Assembly: GCA_945830575.1 (NCBI GenBank)
Contig: CALZZE010000009.1
Span: 1-64,000 of the forward strand
Length of the DNA stretch: 64,000 nucleotides
From: an uncultured Subdoligranulum sp.
GTDB taxonomy: Bacteria > Bacillota > Clostridia > Oscillospirales > Ruminococcaceae
Reading direction: 5' to 3'
The notes below the pieces were generated by a model, which worked only from the letters and a program-made list of their open reading frames with translations, had not been told where the DNA came from and searched no databases. Below are positions 24,529 to 31,537 of the stretch, in pieces. The translations under genes and the position numbers were made by a program. Each line of letters begins with the position of its first letter. The stretch's first letter is position 1.

Positions 24529-26928
24529 ATGTTAGGAGCGATTATCGGCGATATCGTTGGCTCCCGATTTGAAAGGAATAATATCAGGACGAAGCAGTTT
24601 ACCTTTCTTACACACGAATGCTTTTTTACGGACGATACCGTAATGTCGATAGCCGTTGCAAAATCAATTCTGGAAAGCAGAAACATTGAGCAATTGGGAG
24701 ACAACACTGTTCGCTGTATGCAGGAAGTTGGGCGGCCATATCCTGATTGTGGGTACGGCGGTTCTTTCTATAATTGGATGTATTCTGCGAAACCGGAACC
24801 ATACAACAGCTTCGGTAACGGGGCGGCCATGAGGGTAAGTGCGTGCGGTTTTGCCGCTTCTTCTGTGGAAGAGGCCATTGCTATGTCCAAAGCTGTTACA
24901 GCGGTGACGCATAACCATCCGGAAGGTCTGAAGGGTGCGGAGGCTGTGACCGTGGCGCTGTATATGGCCAGAGAAGGAAAAAGTATTTTTGAAATCCGAG
25001 ATCACATAGATCGTCATTACTATCCCATGGCTTTTACGCTGGATGGCATTAGAGACACGTACACATTCAACGAAACCTGCCAGAATACTGTGCCTCAGGC
25101 ATTGATGGCTTTTTTTGAATCAGTTTCGTTTGAGGATGCTATTCGCAATGCCATCAGTATTGGTGGTGACAGTGATACTCTTGCGGCAATCACAGGGGGA
25201 ATTGCGGAGGCGTATTATGGAATTCCTGAAAGCATTCGAAAACATGCGTTGACTTTTTTGGATGAACGGCTTTTGAAAATCCTGAATGAGTTTGAAGACC
25301 GTTATGGAATCTATATCGGAAAGGAAAATCGAAAGACTGTGAGTAAAATGAAGAACAAACAGGTCGTGAAGGAGAAGAATCCGATGTTGGATGCAGTTCT
25401 TGCAACAGAAAAAGCAGTTCATTCAGATGATATTCTGGCGGAAGAAACTTCTGCGAATCAACTATTCAATCATCTTTATGAGGCCTGTAATATCCTTCGT
25501 GGGCCCATTGATCAGGACGATTACAAAAGCTATGTGATACCGATTCTGTTTTTCAAGCGGATTTCTGATGTGTACGATGAGGAAACCGCAGAGAATGAGC
25601 AGAAGTACGGCGAGGATATTGAGTTTTATCCAGAGGATGAGCTTCACGCATTTGTCATTCCGCAGGGGTGCCATTGGCGTGATGTGCGCAATGTGAGTGA
25701 GGATGTTGGCAAGGCGATTGTCGATGCCATGATGGGTGTTGAGACGGCCAATCCGGACACATTGGCGGGGTTGTTTTCGTCCTTTGATGATGCAAACTGG
25801 ACAGACAAAAACAAACTGACGGATGAAAGGCTGAAAAATCTGATTGAACACATGTCGTCGTTGCCTGTTGGCAACAGGAATTATTCGGCTGATGTGATGG
25901 GCGATGCCTATGAATATCTGATTAAGAAATTTGCGGACATGAGCAAAAAGAATGCCGGAGAATTTTACACACCACGTTCCATTGTCAGGCTTATGGTGCA
26001 GATGCTGCATCCAAAGTCCGGAGAATCGGTGTATGATCCGGCCTGCGGCACTGGGGGCATGCTGATTGAAGCAATCCGCAGTATGGACGATGTAAAACGT
26101 TCCTACGGGAAAATTTACGGTCAGGAGAAAAATCTGTCCACCTCGGCAATCGCCAGAATGAACTTGTTCCTGCATGGTGCGAAGGAATTCAAAATTGTGC
26201 GGGAAGACACGCTGCGCAAGCCGATGTTTCTTCATCATGGACAGCTGCAGCAGTTTGACTGTGTGTTGGCAAACCCACCCTTTGGTCTGGACCGTTGGGG
26301 CGCAGAAAGTTTTGCAAATGATCCGTATGGACGGAATCTTTGGGGAAGCCCTACGGATTCCAATGCGGATTTTGCCTGGCTGCAGCACATGGTCAAATCC
26401 ATGCGGCCTGGAAGCGGCAGATGCGCGGTAGTTATGCCTCAGGGCGTTCTGTTTCATGGCGGGCGTGAAGGAAGCATCCGGCAGAAGATGATTGAGAGCG
26501 ATATAATCGAGTGCGTGGTCACACTGGTCGGCAATCTGTTCTATGGTGCAGGCGTATCGGCATGTATTCTGTTCATGAACAATAACAAGCCGCTTGCGCA
26601 TCGCGGAAAAATCTGCATGATTGACGCGACCGGCATTTACACAGCGCAGCGTGCCAAAAACATCATGACGGAAAAGGATACGGACGAGGTGTATCGCCTT
26701 TGGCAGAACTACACGCCTGTGATGGACAAATGTGCGGTTGTGGATCTGGAGACGATTGCCGCGAAAGGGTATACGCTGTCGGTGAATACCTACATCGAGA
26801 AAACACCCGTCGCTGCATTGGACCCGAAAAAGGTGCGCTGTGAATTTATGGCAGCTCTGCAGGAGGTCCGTGACAGTGAGGCCGAATTGAAAAAGCTGCT
26901 CCGGGAAGGAGGATACATCGATGGCTGA
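24529..26928 (+). CDS. ADP-ribosylglycohydrolase (DraG) - type I methyltransferase (HsdM) fusion
   Basis: A 799-residue ORF. Residues 1-265 are an ARH/DraG domain with GAIIGDIVGS, FTDDTVMS (metal-binding Thr-Asp-Asp), VTHNHPEG and GGDSDTLAA. Residues about 290-799 are a complete N6-adenine HsdM: N-terminal helical domain with ILFFKRISDVYDEE, SAM-binding motif I DPACGTGGM (about 503) and catalytic NPPF (about 582). AGGAG lies 6 nt before the ATG. An in-frame ATG at 25384 with AAGGAG 9 nt upstream could also give a stand-alone HsdM of about 514 residues, the normal family size. It overlaps the second hsdM by 8 nt. I know of no described DraG-HsdM fusion. Confidence 0.9.
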   Translation: MLGAIIGDIVGSRFERNNIRTKQFTFLTHECFFTDDTVMSIAVAKSILESRNIEQLGDNTVRCMQEVGRPYPDCGYGGSFYNWMYSAKPEPYNSFGNGAAMRVSACGFAASSVEEAIAMSKAVTAVTHNHPEGLKGAEAVTVALYMAREGKSIFEIRDHIDRHYYPMAFTLDGIRDTYTFNETCQNTVPQALMAFFESVSFEDAIRNAISIGGDSDTLAAITGGIAEAYYGIPESIRKHALTFLDERLLKILNEFEDRYGIYIGKENRKTVSKMKNKQVVKEKNPMLDAVLATEKAVHSDDILAEETSANQLFNHLYEACNILRGPIDQDDYKSYVIPILFFKRISDVYDEETAENEQKYGEDIEFYPEDELHAFVIPQGCHWRDVRNVSEDVGKAIVDAMMGVETANPDTLAGLFSSFDDANWTDKNKLTDERLKNLIEHMSSLPVGNRNYSADVMGDAYEYLIKKFADMSKKNAGEFYTPRSIVRLMVQMLHPKSGESVYDPACGTGGMLIEAIRSMDDVKRSYGKIYGQEKNLSTSAIARMNLFLHGAKEFKIVREDTLRKPMFLHHGQLQQFDCVLANPPFGLDRWGAESFANDPYGRNLWGSPTDSNADFAWLQHMVKSMRPGSGRCAVVMPQGVLFHGGREGSIRQKMIESDIIECVVTLVGNLFYGAGVSACILFMNNNKPLAHRGKICMIDATGIYTAQRAKNIMTEKDTDEVYRLWQNYTPVMDKCAVVDLETIAAKGYTLSVNTYIEKTPVAALDPKKVRCEFMAALQEVRDSEAELKKLLREGGYIDG

Positions 26929-28414
26929 ACGCATTACGATTGACGAACTGAAAAGCTATCTCTGGCAGAGTGCTGTTCTGCTGCGCACCCATATCGATGC
27001 AGGTGCCTACAAACAGTACATCTTCCCGCTGCTGTTCTTCAAGCGCATCTGCGATGTTTACGATGAAGAAACCGCCAAAGCGGAGGAGGAATACGGAGAA
27101 GATCTTGAATTCTATCCGGAGGAAGAGCTGCACACATTCCTTGTGCCGCAGGGACATCACTGGAACGATGTGCGGCAGGTGACGGAGGATGTCGGTGCGG
27201 CAATTGTGAAGGCTTTCCGCGAAATTGAGAAGGCCAACGGCGACAAAATGACCGGCATCTTCGGTGATGGCGCGTGGACAAACAAGAACCGCCTGCCGGA
27301 CCGGCTGCTGAAGGATCTGCTGGAGCACTTTTCTTCCAAATGCCTGTCGCTGGCCAACTGCCCGGAGGACGAGCTCGGTCAGGGCTATGAATATCTGATC
27401 AAGCAGTTTGCCGATGACAGCGGGCATACCGCGCAGGAGTTCTACACCAACCGCACGGTGGTACATCTGATGACGGAAATATTGCAGCCCCAGAGCGGCG
27501 AATCCGTGTACGATCCCACGTGCGGCAGTGCGGGCATGCTCATCAGTTGCATTGCGCATCTCAAAGCACAGGGCAAGGAATGGCGGAATCTCAAGATTTA
27601 CGGTCAGGAAATCAACCAGCTGACCAGCGCGATTGGCCGCATGAATCTGTTCCTGCATGGCATTGAGGACTTCCATATCGTCAATGATGACACGCTGAAA
27701 AACCCTGCGTTTATTGAGAATGGGAGACTCAAGCAGTTCGATCTGGTGCTGGCGAATCCGCCGTACTCCATCAAGCAGTGGAATCGGGGCGCTTTTGAGA
27801 ACGACAAGTATGGACGCAACTTCCTTGGCACACCGCCGCAGGGGCGTGCGGACTATGCCTTTATCCAGCATATCCTCAAGAGCCTGAACCCTCAAACTGG
27901 GCGATGCGCAATTTTGCTGCCGCACGGTATTCTGGGCCGTGAAGATGAAAAAGGTATGCGGACAGCCATGATACAAGCAGATATGGTCGACTGTGTCGTT
28001 GGCCTCGGCAAGCATCTGTTTTATAATTCCGCAATGGAAGCATGCATTCTGATCTGCCGGGTTAATAAGCCTTCCTACAGAAAACATAAAATCCAACTGA
28101 TTGATGCAAAAGAATTTGTTACGCGTTCGGGACAGGAAAGGTTTATTTCTGATGAGCATATTCATTTAATTGCTGACGCTTACCATAACTACTGCGATGT
28201 AGAAAAACTTTGCAAAGTGGTCAGTATTGATGATGTAGCTGACAAAGATTATTCTTTAACGATAACAAAGTACATTCAAGGAACATTCAGCTTCATCGAA
28301 TGTGAAGCAGAGGATTCTTTTGAGGATGATCTTGATGCATGGACTTCGGCAGCCGATGAAATGCATGATATGTACAAAAGCCTCGTCGTGCTGATAGGAG
28401 GTCCTCAAGAATGA
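26921..28414 (+). CDS. hsdM: Type I restriction-modification methyltransferase subunit (second HsdM)
   Basis: 497 residues, normal HsdM length. N-terminal helical domain with FPLLFFKRICDVYDEE, motif I DPTCGSAGM (about 197) and NPPYS (about 279), so an N6-adenine methyltransferase. It is clearly related to the HsdM part of the upstream fusion but diverged throughout. GGAGG lies 8 nt before the ATG, within the end of the upstream gene, so translation is coupled. It overlaps hsdS by an ATGA. Two different HsdM subunits for one HsdS suggest an M1-M2 heterodimer in the complex; that is inference. Confidence 0.9.
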   Translation: MAERITIDELKSYLWQSAVLLRTHIDAGAYKQYIFPLLFFKRICDVYDEETAKAEEEYGEDLEFYPEEELHTFLVPQGHHWNDVRQVTEDVGAAIVKAFREIEKANGDKMTGIFGDGAWTNKNRLPDRLLKDLLEHFSSKCLSLANCPEDELGQGYEYLIKQFADDSGHTAQEFYTNRTVVHLMTEILQPQSGESVYDPTCGSAGMLISCIAHLKAQGKEWRNLKIYGQEINQLTSAIGRMNLFLHGIEDFHIVNDDTLKNPAFIENGRLKQFDLVLANPPYSIKQWNRGAFENDKYGRNFLGTPPQGRADYAFIQHILKSLNPQTGRCAILLPHGILGREDEKGMRTAMIQADMVDCVVGLGKHLFYNSAMEACILICRVNKPSYRKHKIQLIDAKEFVTRSGQERFISDEHIHLIADAYHNYCDVEKLCKVVSIDDVADKDYSLTITKYIQGTFSFIECEAEDSFEDDLDAWTSAADEMHDMYKSLVVLIGGPQE

Positions 28415-29547
28415 AAGTCAAGTTTTCCGATGTCGTTCGAAGGGCAAATACGAAAGAAGACCGATTTAACACAGATAAAGAGTTCTATGTTGGCGGCGAG
28501 CATATGATAACTGGGGAATATCTGATTACACGACGTGGAACCATTGCAGGCAGCAATATTGGACCAATGTTTTACTTTGGATTCAGAAAAGGTCAGGTTC
28601 TTTTAGCCTCCAGAAGTCCTGATTTGAAGAAGGCCGGTATGGTTACGTTCGATGGCATATGCTCTGAGAAAACATTCGTGATTGAAACAAAGGACGAGTC
28701 AGTCCTTCTCCAAGATTTCCTCCCAGCTATTGTCAGAAGTGAAAGTTTTTGGAAGTATGCGAATGACAACCAGAGTGGTTCGGTGAATCATTTTATTAAC
28801 TGGACAACGTTTGCAAATTATGAATTCAATCTCCCCGACATCGAAACGCAGCGAAAACTATCTGCCCTCCTGTGGGCCATGGAGCGTACAAAAACTGCCT
28901 ACAAAAACCTGATTGCTAAGACAGACGAACTTGTCAAATCGCAATTTATCGAGATGTTCGGCAGATGTCCAAAAGGAAGATTAGGTGATTACATTACGCA
29001 GATCAGAGGCGTATCGTATAAGCCTGCCGATTTAAGTTTGGCATTAGATGATGGACATATTACACTTTTGCGCGCCAACAATATTAACGGAAACCATATT
29101 GTTTTGGACGATGTTCAGTATGTAAGCAGAGCAAAAGTGTCAGAAGTACAAATTATCCAAAACAACGATATTCTAATGTGTGCTTCGAGTGGAAGCCTTG
29201 ATCATGTAGGAAAAACGGCGCTTTGCAACCTTTCTGGCACATATACATTTGGAGCATTCTGCAAGCTTATCCGTGCCAGCGGAATGTTGCAAGCAGAATA
29301 CATCGCATCGTATATGAACAGCGATGAATATCGAAGAACAATCATGGAGCTGGCGCAAGGAACCAACATAAACAATTTGCGGAACGAACACATAGATGAA
29401 TTGCGTTTGCCTATACCAACAACTGAGCAGCAAATCGTTTTTGTAGAGCTTTTAAGACAGAGCGATAAATCAAAATTTGCGGCCCAGCAGGCCCTTGCTG
29501 ACCTCACTGCAACGCAGAAAGCCTTGATGAGGCAATATCTCGGATAA
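28411..29547 (+). CDS. hsdS: Type I RM specificity subunit HsdS (expressed copy)
   Basis: 378 residues with two target-recognition domains. TRD1 is about 1-145, the central conserved helices about 146-185 (TDELVKSQFIEMFG), TRD2 about 186-335 and the distal conserved helices to the end (QSDKSKFAAQQALADL). It sets the two half-sites of the recognition sequence. It overlaps hsdM (ATGA). Two short sequences inside it, at 28936 and 29457, recur at the ends of a spare TRD cassette downstream (30913-31497), so TRD2 looks exchangeable. Confidence 0.88.
   Translation: MKVKFSDVVRRANTKEDRFNTDKEFYVGGEHMITGEYLITRRGTIAGSNIGPMFYFGFRKGQVLLASRSPDLKKAGMVTFDGICSEKTFVIETKDESVLLQDFLPAIVRSESFWKYANDNQSGSVNHFINWTTFANYEFNLPDIETQRKLSALLWAMERTKTAYKNLIAKTDELVKSQFIEMFGRCPKGRLGDYITQIRGVSYKPADLSLALDDGHITLLRANNINGNHIVLDDVQYVSRAKVSEVQIIQNNDILMCASSGSLDHVGKTALCNLSGTYTFGAFCKLIRASGMLQAEYIASYMNSDEYRRTIMELAQGTNINNLRNEHIDELRLPIPTTEQQIVFVELLRQSDKSKFAAQQALADLTATQKALMRQYLG
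28936..28953 (+). repeat. hsdS repeat A, copy 1
   Basis: AAATCGCAATTTATCGAG, in the central conserved region of hsdS, identical to 30913-30930 in direct orientation and in the same reading frame. Its core is partly palindromic (AAATCGCAATTT), as in tyrosine-recombinase crossover sites. Confidence 0.85.
29457..29479 (+). repeat. hsdS repeat B, copy 1
   Basis: 23 bp around GCGATAAATCAAAATTTG matching 31419-31441 with one mismatch, same orientation and reading frame. It also contains an AAAT....ATTT core like repeat A. Confidence 0.85.
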
Positions 29548-29584
29548 ATACAAACCTCACCCCAAAAATTACGGAGGGGTAAGG

Positions 29585-30562
29585 ATGAAAAACGAATTGA
29601 TTAACACCATCGAACAGGCCATGGCGGCCACCCTTACCATCGACCAGCAGCGCCTGCTGCATCAGGTGCTTCAGGAATCGATGGAACAGGTGACCGTCAC
29701 GCCCGCAGACAACCAGCATAGAAACGAAGATTTGCTTTCTGCCTTCGTTGCCGCCAAACGCGTGGAGGGCTGTTCGGACCGAACAATCCGCTATTACGAA
29801 ACGACGCTCAGAAAGGTGCTCGCGGCCATTCCCAAGCCGATTCCGGCGATCACGACAGATGATCTGCGCAGATATTTGGATCAGTACCAGCAGCAAAGTC
29901 ATGCCGGAAAGGTGACTATCGACAATATCCGCCGCATTTTGTCCAGCTTTTTTGCATGGCTGGAGGATGAAGACCACATCGTCAAAAGCCCCGTCCGCCG
30001 CATCCACAAAGTGAAAACCACAAAAGTGGTCAAGACGATTTACTCGGACGAGAATCTTGAAGCCCTTCGGGATGGATGCCGGACTTTGCGTGATTTGGCT
30101 ATGATTGATCTGCTTGCCTCAACGGGGATGCGTGTTGGAGAGTTGGTTCGTCTGAATCGAGCGGACATTGATTTTGCCAACCGGGAGTGCATTGTATTCG
30201 GCAAAGGAGCCAAAGAACGTACGGTTTACTTTGATGCCCGAACCAAGCTGCATCTGCGCAACTACCTGAACAGCCGGACAGATACCAACAAAGCATTGTT
30301 CGTGAGCCTGGATGCACCTCATCACCGCCTGAACATCAGTGGAGTGGAGATACGCTTGCGAAAGCTGGGCAGACAGCTTCATTTGGATCGCGTGCACCCG
30401 CATAAATTCAGACGGACCATGGCCACGATGGCAATCGATAAAGGGATGCCCATTGAGCAGGTACAGGTGCTGCTGGGACACTCCAAAATCGACACAACCA
30501 TGCACTACGCGATGGTGAATCAAAGTAACGTGAAACAGTCACATAAGCGATTTATCGGTTGA
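29585..30562 (+). CDS. XerC/D-like tyrosine recombinase inside the hsd locus
   Basis: 325 residues with GGAGG 7 nt before the ATG. Catalytic residues are visible: Arg in STGMRVGELVRL (about 182), Lys in FGKGAKERTVY, HKFRR (about 276), LLGHSKIDTT and the Tyr in MHYAM (about 308). It is smaller than and unlike the two element integrases at 14.9 and 16.2 kb. Recombinases of this kind beside hsdS genes shuffle target-recognition domains (phase variation). Here it lies between the expressed hsdS and a spare TRD cassette, which fits that role. Confidence 0.88.
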   Translation: MKNELINTIEQAMAATLTIDQQRLLHQVLQESMEQVTVTPADNQHRNEDLLSAFVAAKRVEGCSDRTIRYYETTLRKVLAAIPKPIPAITTDDLRRYLDQYQQQSHAGKVTIDNIRRILSSFFAWLEDEDHIVKSPVRRIHKVKTTKVVKTIYSDENLEALRDGCRTLRDLAMIDLLASTGMRVGELVRLNRADIDFANRECIVFGKGAKERTVYFDARTKLHLRNYLNSRTDTNKALFVSLDAPHHRLNISGVEIRLRKLGRQLHLDRVHPHKFRRTMATMAIDKGMPIEQVQVLLGHSKIDTTMHYAMVNQSNVKQSHKRFIG

Positions 30563-30578
30563 GTGAGGAGTAAACCTG

Positions 30579-30914
30579 ATGAAGGATAGTAGAATTGATT
30601 CAATAGAAATGATTGACTTGCTCAAGGAACTCTATGCAGACAGAGTAGGTCCGACAGTATTCTCTGTAAAGATGTGCCAAAACCAAAAGGATATATGGCT
30701 TTGCATTAAACGTAGGAAGCAAACGGTTATTGGTATTTTGGAGAGGGAAGAAATCATGGATTTGGGGTTCATTGTAGAAGAGCCTGAACATCCGGCATTT
30801 GAAGATGATGTACCTCTTTTCTCGCCAAAGAGGAATGTATATGATAATGCAGTCTTGTTTTGCAAGGATTCAGCAACAATTGAGCATGTAACAAGCATCT
30901 TTGAACAATGCTAA
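30579..30914 (+). CDS. Hypothetical protein (111 aa) between recombinase and TRD cassette
   Basis: GAGGAG lies about 9 nt before the ATG, 16 nt after the recombinase stop. The sequence is mixed alpha/beta in look, with a CIKRRKQTVIGILEREE segment and an acidic tail; no family is recognised. Its stop codon ends directly at repeat A copy 2 (30913), overlapping it by two bases, so the gene lies wholly within the segment that recombination between A copies would excise. It could be a directionality factor for the recombinase; this is a guess from position. Confidence 0.55.
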   Translation: MKDSRIDSIEMIDLLKELYADRVGPTVFSVKMCQNQKDIWLCIKRRKQTVIGILEREEIMDLGFIVEEPEHPAFEDDVPLFSPKRNVYDNAVLFCKDSATIEHVTSIFEQC

Positions 30915-30930
30915 ATCGCAATTTATCGAG
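30913..30930 (+). repeat. hsdS repeat A, copy 2
   Basis: Exact copy of 28936-28953, 1977 bp downstream in direct orientation. It opens the silent TRD cassette. Confidence 0.85.
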
Positions 30931-31418
30931 TTGTTTGGTGACCCAGTTTCAAATGAAATGAAATGGCCTACTAAGCCAATGAAGAAAGTTGCTCCAGAAT
31001 ACAGACCTTCGATTCCAGAAGAAGATAATTACTGGTGGCTGAATCTTGATATGATAGAAAGCTATTCGGGACAGATTATCAGCAAAGTGATAGAGAAAAG
31101 GGAAAATATTGGAAATTCAACAGCTACTTTTGATAATACAATGGTTTTGTATTCGAAACTTAGACCGTATTTGAATAAAGTGACAGTGCCAGATGGATAT
31201 GGTTATGCTACAACTGAGCTTGTTGGTATGAAGCCAGATGAAACAGTGCTGAATAAATACTTCTTGTTTAATTTGCTTCGTTGTGACCAATTTGTAACAT
31301 ATGCAAATGGACTGTCAGCAGGTGGGCAAATGCCAAGAATGCCAATGAAAGAGTTCAGGCAATTTGAATGTATTCTTCCTCCATTGGAACTTCAGGAACA
31401 GTTTGTTGATTTTTATCA

Positions 31419-31441
31419 ACAGAGCGACAAATCAAAATTTG
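31419..31441 (+). repeat. hsdS repeat B, copy 2
   Basis: Matches 29457-29479 with a single C/T difference; it closes the silent cassette. Confidence 0.85.
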
Positions 31442-31497
31442 TCATTGAAAAAGCAGAAAAGTCGCTTAGCTGGCGACCATTTTTGGAATGTTTATGA

Positions 31498-31503
31498 TAT
31501 AAT
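31498..31503 (+). promoter_or_regulatory. Possible -10 element for hsdR
   Basis: TGATATAAT with the hexamer at 31498-31503, 35 nt before the hsdR start. No good -35 is seen. It would let hsdR be expressed apart from the upstream operon. Confidence 0.35.
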
Positions 31504-31537
31504 GTCCCTAACAACACTTTAGTGGAGGTAGCTTGCC

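Larger units (their letters stand above)
30913..31497 (+). pseudogene. Silent hsdS cassette (spare target-recognition domain)
   Basis: Encodes the second half of an HsdS only: central repeat (KSQFIELFGDP), a TRD different from either TRD of the expressed gene, and the start of the distal conserved helices (QSDKSKF). It then diverges into a tail (SLSWRPFLECL) unlike the intact HsdS end. The track start at 30901 is a TTG without a ribosome site. Recombination between the A repeats would join it in frame to TRD1, giving a 369-residue HsdS with a new second half-site. It is therefore better seen as a donor cassette than as plain debris. Confidence 0.75.
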
